Assembly: GCF_002904335.1 (NCBI RefSeq) | Contig: NZ_PPHF01000139.1 | Location: 57,886-121,885, forward strand | Source of the DNA: Amycolatopsis sp. CA-126428 | GTDB lineage: Bacteria; Actinomycetota; Actinomycetes; Mycobacteriales; Pseudonocardiaceae | Length of the DNA: 64,000 nucleotides | Direction: 5' to 3' | Shown: piece by piece, positions 32,410 to 40,479 of the stretch | How positions within the stretch are numbered: position 1 is the first letter of the stretch | How the letters are laid out: every line of letters starts with the position of its first letter | Translations under genes and position numbers: made by a program | The notes under the pieces: generated by a model | What the model was told of the DNA's origin: nothing | What the model saw: the letters and a program-made list of their open reading frames with translations, nothing else | Databases searched by the model: none

Positions 32410-33717
32410 CTAGCGCCGCATGAACGGCGGGACGTCGACCTCGTCGTCCGACGGGTCGTCGTGCACCGGCATCGCGCGCCCGGGCAGGCTGCCCTGGGTC
32501 GCGTTGGAGCCGAGCGGCGAGTAGCCGCGCGAGCCGCCGCCGGGCTGCGGGAGCCCGCCGGAGGGCTGGTTGCCGCCGGCCGGCGGCAGCGGCGAGTGCG
32601 ACCGCGGCGGCGCCACCGGGTAGCCGGAGCTGCCCGCGGAGGGCACCGGCGTGGCGCCCGACGGCGGCCCCTGCGAGTTCGAGACCTGCCCTGCCGAGGC
32701 CGAAGCGGTGGTGGACGACGCGCGGGAGCCGGAGCCGAACGTCGACGGGTCCAGCTTCTTGTGCGTCGGCGCGCCGGCGTCGAACCCGGCGGCGATCACC
32801 GTGACGCGGACCTCGTCGCCGAGGGAGTCGTCGATGATCGTGCCGAAGATGATGTTCGCGTCCGGGTGCGCGGACTCCTGGACCAGCGACGCGGCCTCGT
32901 TGATCTCGAACAGGCCCAGGTCGGAGCCGCCCGCGATGGACAGCAGCGCACCGTGGGCGCCGTCCATCGACGCCTCCAGCAGCGGCGAGTTGATCGCCTT
33001 CTCCGCGGCCTGGATGGCCCGGCCCTCGCCGCGCGCCGAGCCGATGCCCATCAGCGCGGAGCCCGCGCCGGACATGACGCTCTTGACGTCGGCGAAGTCC
33101 AGGTTGATCAGGCCCGGCGTGGTGATCAGGTCGGTGATGCCCTGGACACCGGAGAGCAGCACCTCGTCCGCGGAGCGGAACGCGTCCATCAGCGAGACGC
33201 CGATGTCGCCGAGCTGCAGCAGCCGGTCGTTCGGGATCACGATGAGCGTGTCGCACTCGTTGCGCAGCGACTGGATGCCGTCTTCGGCCTGCTTGCCGCG
33301 CCGCTTGCCCTCGAAGGTGAAGGGGCGGGTGACGACGCCGATGGTCAGCGCGCCCAGCTTGCGGGCGATCTGGGCCACGACCGGCGCGCCACCGGTGCCC
33401 GTGCCGCCGCCTTCACCGGCGGTCACGAACACCATGTCGGCGCCCTTGATGACCTCTTCGATCTCTTCACGGTGGTCTTCGGCGGCCTTCTGGCCGACCT
33501 CGGGGGCGGCGCCCGCGCCGAGGCCGCGGGTCAGCTCGCGGCCGATGTCCAGCTTGACGTCGGCGTCGGACATGAGCAGTGCCTGGGCGTCGGTGTTCAC
33601 CGCGATGAACTCGACACCCTTGAGGCCGACCTCGATCATGCGGTTCACGGCGTTCACGCCGCCACCGCCGATGCCGACCACCTTGATCACCGCAAGGTAG
33701 TTGTGCGGGGGCGTCAT
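32410..33717 (-). CDS. ftsZ: Cell division GTPase FtsZ
   Basis: 435 residues. The tubulin-type GTPase domain covers about 1-315 with GIGGGGVNAVNRM and the GTP signature GGGTGTG at 103-109, plus the T7 synergy loop NLDFADV. A Gly/Pro/Ser-rich linker (about 320-420) leads to the C-terminal tail DDEVDVPPFMRR, the peptide that binds SepF and other partners. It forms the division ring. The upstream neighbour on the same strand is the sigK-rskA operon, not ftsQ/murC as in most actinobacteria. Confidence 0.98.
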   Translation of the reverse strand: MTPPHNYLAVIKVVGIGGGGVNAVNRMIEVGLKGVEFIAVNTDAQALLMSDADVKLDIGRELTRGLGAGAAPEVGQKAAEDHREEIEEVIKGADMVFVTAGEGGGTGTGGAPVVAQIARKLGALTIGVVTRPFTFEGKRRGKQAEDGIQSLRNECDTLIVIPNDRLLQLGDIGVSLMDAFRSADEVLLSGVQGITDLITTPGLINLDFADVKSVMSGAGSALMGIGSARGEGRAIQAAEKAINSPLLEASMDGAHGALLSIAGGSDLGLFEINEAASLVQESAHPDANIIFGTIIDDSLGDEVRVTVIAAGFDAGAPTHKKLDPSTFGSGSRASSTTASASAGQVSNSQGPPSGATPVPSAGSSGYPVAPPRSHSPLPPAGGNQPSGGLPQPGGGSRGYSPLGSNATQGSLPGRAMPVHDDPSDDEVDVPPFMRR

Positions 33718-33959
33718 CGAAGTCCGCCTTCCTGATCGTTGTGCCCGTACAGCCCGTCGCCGGTGATCAACCCTCAACCTCAACCCCAGATCGAGAGTTA
33801 TGTCAACCGCCGACGTTAGGCAGGACGGTAGGCACCAGGCAGGCTCTAATCCAGTAGGCACGCCGTGTGTCGCAAAGGTGTTTTGCCACAACACGTTCGA
33901 GCGCGCAAGAGCGACGGGCCGCGAGCACCCCTTCGGCCCGATCTGGTATGGCCACCGGA
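33718..33959 (-). promoter_or_regulatory. ftsZ upstream region
   Basis: A 242-base gap between the rskA stop and ftsZ. It includes a weak hairpin CGGGCC/GGCCCG (33915-33920, 33935-33940) that may end the sigK transcript. An imperfect inverted repeat TGTCGCAAA/TTTGCCACA (33868-33876, 33882-33890) could be an operator. The lower G+C stretch 33730-33900 probably carries the ftsZ promoters. No gene is supported here. Confidence 0.4.
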
Positions 33960-34730
33960 TCAGGCGGGAACGGGCATGCTCATGAGGACTTCCGTGGGGG
34001 CTCCGGTCGTCGATCCACCGGCCGGTTCGACGCTCACCGCCACCTTGTCGGCCCCGGCGACGCCGTCCGCCACGACCAGGCCGCCCTGGTCCGCCGCCGC
34101 GATCACCCCGGCCGGGCGCGGCGCGGCCGCGCCGCTGATCAGCCAGGCTTCGTAGACCTTCCCGCCCGGCTGCGACGGCAGGCCCGCGTCCATCACCATC
34201 ACCCGGTTCAGCGACCGCGACAGGACGACCGTGACGCCGCCGCCGGTGGGCGCCTCGCCGTGCGCGGTCTTCGCGTCCGGCGCCGCGAGCAGCGCCGCCA
34301 CCGGCGCGAACTGCTGTTTCGCCTGGTCGAGCCGGCTCTGCGCGGCCTGCAGCTCCTGTTGCTGGGTCAGCGCGATCCCGCCGAACACCCCGCCCGCGGC
34401 GAGCCCCACGACGGCCGCCGCGGCCGACACGACGACCGCCCAGCGCGGCACCCGCGCCGAGCGGCGGTGCCGCTCCGGGGCACCGGGCCGGGTGCGCGGC
34501 GGCAGCTGGCGGGTGGCGTGCATGGCGGTCAGCACGCGGTCCTTGAACTCCGGCGGCGGCTCTTCGGCCATCGCCGCGCCCAGCCGGGCCGCCGTCGCCC
34601 GCAGCTCGGCGACCTCCTGCGTGCACGACTCGCACTGCTCGAGGTGGCGGGCGAACTCCGCGCGTTCGACGTCGTTGACGGCGTCGAGCGCGAAGGCGCC
34701 GGCCAGGGTGTGCATCTCCGGCGTGCTCAA
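33960..34730 (-). CDS. rskA: Anti-sigma-K factor RskA
   Basis: 256 residues from TTG 34730. The N-terminal anti-sigma domain has a zinc motif (His29, Cys33, Cys36 in ARHLEQCESCTQEV), then one membrane helix (about 97-118) and an extracytoplasmic RskA domain (SLNRVMVMDAGLPSQPGGKVYEAWLI, PAGVI, VSVEPAGGS). It holds SigK inactive until cut by regulated proteolysis. TTG is favoured because it overlaps the sigK stop (TTGA) and has GGGGG 7 bases upstream; ATG 34715 is the alternative. Confidence 0.92.
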   Translation of the reverse strand: MSTPEMHTLAGAFALDAVNDVERAEFARHLEQCESCTQEVAELRATAARLGAAMAEEPPPEFKDRVLTAMHATRQLPPRTRPGAPERHRRSARVPRWAVVVSAAAAVVGLAAGGVFGGIALTQQQELQAAQSRLDQAKQQFAPVAALLAAPDAKTAHGEAPTGGGVTVVLSRSLNRVMVMDAGLPSQPGGKVYEAWLISGAAAPRPAGVIAAADQGGLVVADGVAGADKVAVSVEPAGGSTTGAPTEVLMSMPVPA

Positions 34731-35332
34731 GCGGTCACCCCCAGGCAGTCCCGCAGGCGGATCAGCCCGTCCCGCAGCCGCGTCTTGACGGTTCCTTGCG
34801 GCGTCGACAGCACTTCGGCCACCTCGCGATACGTATAGCCCTGGTAGTAGGCGAGCAGCACGGACTCGCGCTGCAGGTCGGTCAGGAAGGACAGGCACCG
34901 GCGCACCTGGGAGCGTTCGAGCCGCGCGGTGACGGACTCCGCGACCTCGTCGAACGGGCGGCCGCGGGCGGCCTCGAAGGTCGCCTTCTGCTCGCGCTCG
35001 GTGCTCGCGCGCGCCGAGCGGACGCGGTCGACGGCGCGGCGGTGCGCCAGCGTCATCGCCCAGTTCAGCGCCGAGCCCTTGTCCGGCGCGTACCGCGTGG
35101 CGGTGCGCCACAGCTCGACGAGCACCTCTTGGGCGACCTCTTCGGACTGGGCCGCGTCGCGCACGATCCGCCGGACGAGCCCGTAGATCGGCCCGGAGAA
35201 CTGGTCGTAGAGCAGCTCGAAGGCCCGCTCGTCGCCCTTGGCGACGCGCACCATGAGTTCCTCGGCCGTCGGGCCGGCCGGGGTTTCGGAGGGCACCGGC
35301 GCCATGTGGCGCGGGCGGGCCGGCTCATCCAT
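34727..35332 (-). CDS. sigK: ECF sigma factor SigK
   Basis: 201 residues. Region 2 (ELLYDQFSGPIYGLVRRIVRDAAQSEEVAQEVLVELWRTATRY) and region 4 (LTDLQRESVLLAYYQGYTYREVAEVLSTPQGTVKTRLRDGLIRLRDCL) are both complete. Its coupling to RskA and its companions DUF1365, FAD oxidase, cfa and DUF1295 match the Mycobacterium tuberculosis Rv0444c-Rv0449c block, which supports the SigK name. It overlaps the DUF1365 gene by 8 bases and rskA by 4. It probably activates its own operon (see the SigK-like promoters at 37328-37397). Confidence 0.93.
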   Translation of the reverse strand: MDEPARPRHMAPVPSETPAGPTAEELMVRVAKGDERAFELLYDQFSGPIYGLVRRIVRDAAQSEEVAQEVLVELWRTATRYAPDKGSALNWAMTLAHRRAVDRVRSARASTEREQKATFEAARGRPFDEVAESVTARLERSQVRRCLSFLTDLQRESVLLAYYQGYTYREVAEVLSTPQGTVKTRLRDGLIRLRDCLGVTA

Positions 35333-36056
35333 GAAGCTGTCCTCCGGCGTTCTGCGGGGTGCGCGGCACGACCGCGGCCTTCCGCAGCCACAGCGCGACG
35401 CCGTGGCGGCGGATCAGCGCAGACACCCGCTGCGGGAGCAGCGGCCGGGCCAGGACCAGCCGGGCCAGCCACCGCGGGTTCACCGGGCGGCGAACTCCCC
35501 GCAGCGTAGCGACCAGCGGCGTGGCCGTCCCGCGGCGCAACGCCACGGTGAGGTCGAGCAGCGCTTCCGGGTGCGGGAGGCGCATCCGGTACTCACCGTC
35601 CATCTCCTGGAACGGCGAGACGTAGAACGCCTTGGCCGCGCGGGCGCGGCCGGCCTCGTCCGGGTGAAGCAGGTAGGCGTGGCGGCCGCCGTAGGTGTTG
35701 TGCACCTCGGCGACGACGCACGCCGGCCGGCCCGCCGGATCGTGGCACCAGTAGACGCTGATCGGGTTGAACGCGTACCCGAGCACGCGGGCGGCGGCCA
35801 GCATCTCGACCCGGCCGCCGCGCAGGTCGACCCCGCGCTCGGCGAGCCAGGCGTCCAGCTTTTCCCGGATGCCGCGCGGGTCGCCGGCCGCGAAGTGGTC
35901 GCGGGGGTCGAACCGGGCGAACGGCCGCAGCCACCACGGCAGCCGCGGCAGGTCGTCCAGGTCGACCCGCCACAGGTACACGCGGTGGGTGAAGGCGTGC
36001 GGCGGGTCGATCCGCCGCACGTGCGCGACCGTGGCGTCGTAGAGCGCGTTCGTCAC
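35325..36056 (-). CDS. DUF1365 protein (Rv0448c-like)
   Basis: 243 residues with the DUF1365 pattern: ALYDATVAHVRRIDPPHAFTHRVYLW, GRVEMLAAARVLGYAFNPISVYWCHD, CVVAEVHNTYGGRHAYLL and FYVSPFQEMDGEYRMRL. The family always accompanies the FAD oxidase and cyclopropane synthase homologues and is thought to act on membrane lipid acyl chains, but its reaction is unknown. GTG 36056 overlaps the FAD oxidase stop (GTGA). Third in the transcript that continues into sigK. Confidence 0.88.
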   Translation of the reverse strand: MTNALYDATVAHVRRIDPPHAFTHRVYLWRVDLDDLPRLPWWLRPFARFDPRDHFAAGDPRGIREKLDAWLAERGVDLRGGRVEMLAAARVLGYAFNPISVYWCHDPAGRPACVVAEVHNTYGGRHAYLLHPDEAGRARAAKAFYVSPFQEMDGEYRMRLPHPEALLDLTVALRRGTATPLVATLRGVRRPVNPRWLARLVLARPLLPQRVSALIRRHGVALWLRKAAVVPRTPQNAGGQLHG

Positions 36057-37321
36057 CACCTCACCCCCAGGCTTTCCGCGGCCCGGGCGCCCGAAGCGCA
36101 GCCGTCCTCGTGGAAACCCCAGCCGTGGTAGGCGCCCGCGAACGCCAGCACGCCGTCGTTGAGCCCGGCCAGCCGGCGTTGCGCGGCCACGGATTCCGGC
36201 GTGTAGACCGGGTGCTCGTACCGCATCCGCGCGACGACGTGGTCCTGGTGGGGGCCGTCGCCGGGGTTGAGCGTGACGACGTAGCCGGTCGGCTCGCCGA
36301 GGCGCATCAGGCGGTTCATGTCGTAGCTGACCTGGACCGCGCCGGTGGGCGCGCCGCAGGCGGGCGCGCGGTAGTTCCAGCCGGCCCGGGCGCGGGGCAA
36401 CGAGGGCAGCACGCTCGTGTCGGTGTGCAGCCAGGCCTCGTTCTCGGAGTAGCGGAACGCGCCGAGCACCTCGCGCTCGGCGGCGGTCGGGTTGGCCAGC
36501 AGCGACAGGGCCTGGTCGGCGTGCGTGGCGACGACGACCTTGTCGACGCGGTGGGGCGTGTCGGCGTCGTCGCGGATCTCGACACCGCCGGCGGTCCGCA
36601 GCACCGACCGCACCGGCGTCGACAGGTGCACCGCCGTCAGCTGCTTCGCCGCGAGCTCGACGTACTCGCGCGAGCCGCCCACGACGGTCCGCCAGGACGG
36701 CGAGTCCTGCACCGAGAGCATGCCGTGGTTGCGGAGGAACTCGAACAGGTACCGCGCCGGGTACCGCAGGGTGTCGGCGCGGTCGGCCGACCACACGGTG
36801 GACACCAGCGGCAGCATGAAGTGGTCGACGAAGTAGCGGGTGTAGCCGCCGATGGCGAGGAACGCGCCGAGCGTGACGTCGCCGGCGTCCTTCGCCGCCA
36901 GCAGCCGCTTCGCGTGCCGGTGGAACCGCTTCACCTCGGTCAGCATCCGCAGGTACCGGCCGCGGACGGCGTTGGCGCGCTGGGCGAACAGGCCGCTCAC
37001 GCCCTTGGCGCCGGCGTACTGCAGGCCGCAGCCGTCGCAGCGGATGCTCATCGACATCTCGGTGTCGCGCGTGGCCACCCCCAGCTCGCCGAACAGCTTG
37101 AGCAGGGTCGGGTAGGTGCGCTCGTTGTGGACGATGAAGCCGGAGTCCACCCCGACGGTGCCGCCGAGGGTGCTCGGCACGTCGTGCGTGTGCGCGTGCC
37201 CGCCCAGGCGGTCGTCGGCCTCGAACAGCAGCACTTCGTACTTGCGTTGCAGCAGGTATGCCGCGGTCAGCCCGGCCACCCCGCTGCCGATGACGCCGAT
37301 GCGTTCTCCGGTGATCTCCAC
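36053..37321 (-). CDS. FAD-dependent amine-oxidase-like oxidoreductase (Rv0449c-like)
   Basis: 422 residues. N-terminal Rossmann FAD motif RIGVIGSGVAGLTAAYLLQRKYEVLLFEADDRLGGHAHT, substrate-domain DSGFIVHNERTYPTLLKLF and the C-terminal NDGVLAFAGAYHGWGFHEDG. It belongs to the NAD(P)-binding flavin oxidases found with cfa and DUF1365, proposed to modify cyclopropane or unsaturated fatty acids. GTG 37321 lies 6 bases after a SigK-like -10 element, so the message is probably leaderless. First gene of the sigK operon. Confidence 0.88.
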   Translation of the reverse strand: MEITGERIGVIGSGVAGLTAAYLLQRKYEVLLFEADDRLGGHAHTHDVPSTLGGTVGVDSGFIVHNERTYPTLLKLFGELGVATRDTEMSMSIRCDGCGLQYAGAKGVSGLFAQRANAVRGRYLRMLTEVKRFHRHAKRLLAAKDAGDVTLGAFLAIGGYTRYFVDHFMLPLVSTVWSADRADTLRYPARYLFEFLRNHGMLSVQDSPSWRTVVGGSREYVELAAKQLTAVHLSTPVRSVLRTAGGVEIRDDADTPHRVDKVVVATHADQALSLLANPTAAEREVLGAFRYSENEAWLHTDTSVLPSLPRARAGWNYRAPACGAPTGAVQVSYDMNRLMRLGEPTGYVVTLNPGDGPHQDHVVARMRYEHPVYTPESVAAQRRLAGLNDGVLAFAGAYHGWGFHEDGCASGARAAESLGVRW

Positions 37322-37327
37322 ACCGGT

Positions 37328-37355
37328 GCTTCGGGACCGCGGCCCGCCCGGATTG
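37328..37355 (-). promoter_or_regulatory. SigK-like promoter of the FAD oxidase-DUF1365-sigK-rskA operon
   Basis: On the minus strand CAATCC (37355-37350), 16 bases, CGAAGC (37333-37328), then 6 bases to the GTG. This resembles the mycobacterial SigK elements (about CCATCC and CGAATC as I recall them). It has the same geometry as the facing promoter at 37370-37397, and both imply leaderless transcripts and autoregulation of sigK. Confidence 0.6.
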
Positions 37356-37369
37356 CCCGACCGGGCGAC

Positions 37370-37397
37370 CAATCCACCGGGGTGGGGAGAGCGAATC
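37370..37397 (+). promoter_or_regulatory. SigK-like promoter of cfa
   Basis: CAATCC (37370-37375), 16-base spacer, CGAATC (37392-37397), then 6 bases to ATG 37404. The -10 is a full match to the SigK element known from mycobacteria. Spacing and distance to the start codon equal those of the divergent promoter. Confidence 0.65.
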
Positions 37398-37403
37398 CCG
37401 GTC

Positions 37404-38666
37404 ATGCCGCACACCACCGCGCACCGCCTCGCCTCGTTCGCCGCGAAACTCCTCGGCGGCCCGCTCCCCGTGGGCCTCCGGACCTGGGACGGGACCCGGG
37501 CCGGCCCGGCGGACGCACCCACGATCGTGCTCCGCCACCGCCGTGCCCTGCGCCGCCTGCTCTACGCGCCCGGCGAGCTGGGGCTCGCCCGCGCCTACGT
37601 CACCGGCGACCTCGACGTCGAAGGAGATCTGGCGGACGGCTTCCGCCGGATCTGGGCCTTCACCCGCGCGGGTGAGCTCAACCGGGCGAAGCTGGGACCG
37701 CGCGAATGGGCCGAAGCCGTCCGGCTGGCGGCCCGGCTCGGCGTCGCCGGGCTCCCGCCGAAACCGCCCGCCGAAGAGGCCCGGCTGTCCGGGAAGCTGC
37801 ACAGCCTGCTGCGCGACCGCTCCGCCATCGCCCACCACTACGACCTGAGCAACGCCTTCTACCAGCTGCTGATGGACGAGTCGATGGCGTACTCGTGCGC
37901 CTACTTCACCTCCGGCTCGTCGAGCCTGGAGCAGGCGCAGCACGACAAGCTGGAGCTGATCTGCCGCAAGCTGGGGCTGCGGCCGGGCATGCGGCTGCTC
38001 GACGTCGGCTGCGGCTGGGGCTCGCTGCTCGTCCACGCGGCCAAGCACCACGGTGTCGAGGCCGTCGGCATCACGCTCTCGGCCGAGCAGCTGCAGCACA
38101 TCCGCGGCCGGCTCGCCCAGCACGACCTCGAAGACCGCGTCGAGGTGCGCCGCCAGGACTACCGGGAGCTGCCGGACGCGCCGTTCGACGCGGTCGCGTC
38201 GATCGAGATGGGCGAGCACGTCGGCGAGGTCAACTACCCGGCGTACGCGGCGACGCTGCACCGCATGGTGAAGCCGGGCGGGCGGGTGCTGCTGCAGCAG
38301 ATGTCCCGGGGGCACGTCGCCCCGGGCGGCGGGGCGTTCATCGAGCGGTACATCGCGCCGGACATGACGATGCGCCCGGTCGGGCGGACCATCGACCACC
38401 TGGAGACGGCCGGGCTCGAGGTGCGGGACGTGCAGGCGCTGCGCGAGCACTACGTCTGGACGGTCCGGGCCTGGGCGGCCACCCTGGAGGAGAACTGGGC
38501 CGACGTCGTCGCGCTCATCGGCGAGACGGGCGCGCGGGTCTGGCGCCTGTACCTGGTGGGCGGGGCGCTGGCGTTCGAGGAGAACCGGATGGGCGTCGAT
38601 CAGATCCTGGCCGTGCGGCCCGGCCAGCACGGTGGCTCCGGCCTGCCGGCCACGCGGGAGTGGTGA
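37404..38666 (+). CDS. cfa: Cyclopropane-fatty-acyl-phospholipid synthase-like methyltransferase (UfaA1-like)
   Basis: 420 residues. An N-terminal lipid-binding region (about 1-130) precedes a SAM-dependent methyltransferase domain with IAHHYDLSNAFYQLLMDESMAYSCAYF, the SAM motif LLDVGCGWGSLL, and the GITLSAEQ and SIEMGEHVGEVNYPAYAATLHRMVKPGG segments. It would add a methylene or methyl group across double bonds of membrane phospholipid acyl chains. It is divergent from the FAD oxidase and followed after 2 bases by the DUF1295 gene; both should be in the SigK regulon. Confidence 0.93.
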   Translation: MPHTTAHRLASFAAKLLGGPLPVGLRTWDGTRAGPADAPTIVLRHRRALRRLLYAPGELGLARAYVTGDLDVEGDLADGFRRIWAFTRAGELNRAKLGPREWAEAVRLAARLGVAGLPPKPPAEEARLSGKLHSLLRDRSAIAHHYDLSNAFYQLLMDESMAYSCAYFTSGSSSLEQAQHDKLELICRKLGLRPGMRLLDVGCGWGSLLVHAAKHHGVEAVGITLSAEQLQHIRGRLAQHDLEDRVEVRRQDYRELPDAPFDAVASIEMGEHVGEVNYPAYAATLHRMVKPGGRVLLQQMSRGHVAPGGGAFIERYIAPDMTMRPVGRTIDHLETAGLEVRDVQALREHYVWTVRAWAATLEENWADVVALIGETGARVWRLYLVGGALAFEENRMGVDQILAVRPGQHGGSGLPATREW

Positions 38667-38668
38667 GG

Positions 38669-39430
38669 ATGCCCCAGCTGCTCGTCACGGCCGTCGTCAC
38701 GCTCGTGGCGGTGACCGTGACCTTCGGGATCGCGCGGGCGCGCCGCCGGTACGACACGATCGACACGTTCTGGGGGCTCGGGTTCGCGATCGTCGCGCTC
38801 GCCGCCTTCCCGTTCGGCGACGGCCCGCTGCCGCTGCGGCTCTTGGTGGTGCTCCTGACGGTTGTCTGGGGCGTACGGCTCTCGGTGCACCTGCACCTGC
38901 GCAACCACAAGCTGCCGGAGGACCCGCGGTACGCGCGGATGGGCCACGGGCCGCTGAAGATGTTCCTGCGCGTGTACCTGTTCCAGGCCGTCGTCCTGTA
39001 CTTCGTGTCGCTGCCGGTGCAGTTCGCCGTGGACGGCACGGGCATCGGCGTCCTCGGCTGGCTCGGGGTCGCGGTGTGGCTGGTCGGGTTCGCGTTCGAG
39101 ACGATCGGCGACGACCAGCTGCGCCGGTTCAAGGCCGACCCGGCGTCGAAGGGCAAGGTGCTCGACACGGGGTTGTGGCGCTACACGCGGCACCCGAACT
39201 ACTTCGGCGACGCGTGCGTCTGGTGGGGCCTCTACCTGCTGGCCTGTTCGACGTGGCCGGGCGCCTTGACGATCCTCTCCCCCGTCGCGATGACGTTCAC
39301 CCTCGCCCGCGGAACGGGCAAACCCATGCTGGAGAAGGGAATGGCGCGCACGCGCCCGGCGTACGCGCACTACGTCGAGCGCACCAGCGGGTTCTTCCCG
39401 TTGCCGCCGAAGAAGGTCACTCCCCGGTGA
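38669..39430 (+). CDS. DUF1295 membrane protein (steroid 5-alpha-reductase-like)
   Basis: 253 residues, about seven membrane helices, with the conserved C-terminal motif GLWRYTRHPNYFGDACVWWGLYL and the upstream RFKADPASKGKVLDTG of the steroid-reductase/ICMT superfamily. It is the Rv0446c homologue in the sigK block and may reduce a lipid double bond with NADPH; the reaction is not known. Start ATG 38669 sits 2 bases after the cfa stop, with GTGAGG as ribosome site. Its end overlaps the convergent DinB gene by 14 bases. Confidence 0.9.
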   Translation: MPQLLVTAVVTLVAVTVTFGIARARRRYDTIDTFWGLGFAIVALAAFPFGDGPLPLRLLVVLLTVVWGVRLSVHLHLRNHKLPEDPRYARMGHGPLKMFLRVYLFQAVVLYFVSLPVQFAVDGTGIGVLGWLGVAVWLVGFAFETIGDDQLRRFKADPASKGKVLDTGLWRYTRHPNYFGDACVWWGLYLLACSTWPGALTILSPVAMTFTLARGTGKPMLEKGMARTRPAYAHYVERTSGFFPLPPKKVTPR

Positions 39431-39923
39431 GACCGTCGGTCAGTTCGCGCAGCACGTCGAGGTGACCGACGTGCCGCGCGGTCTCCTCGATCATGTGCGT
39501 GAGGACCCAGCGGACGTTGAAGGTCTCGTCCTTGTGCGTCACCTGATCGTCCAAGTCGCGCTTCGCGATGATCTCGCGGCTGCGGGCGCACTGCTTCTCG
39601 TAGTCCGCGAGGAGGGTTTCGAGCTTGGTGTCCGCCGGGACGCGGAACTCCGCGTCCGGGTCGTCCTTCAAGCGCTCCTCCCAGGTGTCCTCCTCGCCGT
39701 CGACGACCACGCCGAACCAGAACCACTCGTCGAGCGTGAGGTGCGCGACCAGCCCGGCGACGGTCGTCAGCTCGCTCGGCAGGTGCACCTGCCGGGCTTG
39801 GGCTTCGGTGAGCCCGCCGGCCTTCCACGCGACGGTGGCGCGGTGGTAGTCGAGCAGGCCGGTGAGGATTTCCCGCTCGCCACCGGTGAGCGGGACTTCG
39901 GGGCGCTGGGGTCGTTCGGTCAT
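39417..39923 (-). CDS. DinB/DUF664-family protein
   Basis: 168 residues forming a four-helix bundle of the DinB-like superfamily: EREILTGLLDYHRATVAWKAGGLTEAQARQ, GLVAHLTLDEWFWFG and LTHMIEETARHVGHLDVLREL, with His residues placed as in the metal site. Related proteins are mycothiol-dependent transferases (maleylpyruvate isomerase type) or of unknown role. Divergent from ohrR, with a palindromic site between them. Confidence 0.85.
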   Translation of the reverse strand: MTERPQRPEVPLTGGEREILTGLLDYHRATVAWKAGGLTEAQARQVHLPSELTTVAGLVAHLTLDEWFWFGVVVDGEEDTWEERLKDDPDAEFRVPADTKLETLLADYEKQCARSREIIAKRDLDDQVTHKDETFNVRWVLTHMIEETARHVGHLDVLRELTDGLTGE

Positions 39924-39973
39924 GGCCGGGAGTCTGCCAGGCACCACCGACAGGTTCTCCGGAATACCTTGTG

Positions 39974-39988
39974 CACGATGTAATCGTG
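39974..39988. promoter_or_regulatory. Palindromic operator upstream of ohrR
   Basis: A perfect inverted repeat CACGAT-GTA-ATCGTG, 16 bases before the ohrR start and between the divergent DinB and ohrR genes. It is a natural candidate for OhrR autoregulation. A TTGTG box lies just upstream. Confidence 0.55.
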
Positions 39989-40004
39989 GGCTAGGTTTGC
40001 GGAC

Positions 40005-40454
40005 GTGCCGGACGAGTTCCTTCTTGACGAGCAAGCCTGCTTCGCGCTCTACGCCGCGTCGCGCGCGGTGACGGACGCGTACCGTCCCCTGCTCGGCGAG
40101 CTCGACCTCACCTACCCGCAGTACCTGGTGCTGCTGGTGCTGTGGGAGTCCGACGCCCGGCCGGTCAAGGAGATCGGCGAGGCGCTGCACCTGGACTACG
40201 GCACGCTTTCCCCGCTGCTGAAGCGGCTCGAGGCCAACGGCCTGGTGACGCGGGTGCGGTTGCCCGCGGACGAACGCACGGTGGTGATCAGCCTGACCGA
40301 GCAGGGCCGGGCGGTGCGCACGCGCGCCGCCGGCGTCCCCTCGGCGATCGGCTGCGCACTGGGCCTCGGCGAGCAGGAGCGGCGGGAACTGATCACCACC
40401 CTGCGGCGGCTGACGGCGTCGGCCGCCGCGTATTCGAACTCATCCGAGCACTGA
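40005..40454 (+). CDS. ohrR: OhrR-type MarR regulator (peroxide sensor)
   Basis: 149 residues with a MarR winged helix (LTYPQYLVLLVLWESDARPVKEIGEALHLDYGTLSPLLKRLEANGLVTRVR, then wing PADERTVVISL). Cys12 in LLDEQACFALYAASR is at the position of the reactive cysteine of OhrR, which is oxidised by organic hydroperoxides and releases DNA. The next gene, 25 bases away, encodes an OsmC/Ohr-family peroxidase, the standard partner. GTG start at 40005. Confidence 0.9.
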   Translation: MPDEFLLDEQACFALYAASRAVTDAYRPLLGELDLTYPQYLVLLVLWESDARPVKEIGEALHLDYGTLSPLLKRLEANGLVTRVRLPADERTVVISLTEQGRAVRTRAAGVPSAIGCALGLGEQERRELITTLRRLTASAAAYSNSSEH

Positions 40455-40469
40455 CTCATCCGAGCACTG
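40438..40469 (+). repeat. 16-base tandem duplication at the ohrR stop
   Basis: ACTCATCCGAGCACTG occurs twice head to tail (40438-40453, 40454-40469). The first copy encodes the last residues of OhrR and its stop; the second is non-coding and sets the distance to the next ribosome site. A recent slip duplication. Confidence 0.85.
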
Positions 40470-40479
40470 AGGAGGCTTT

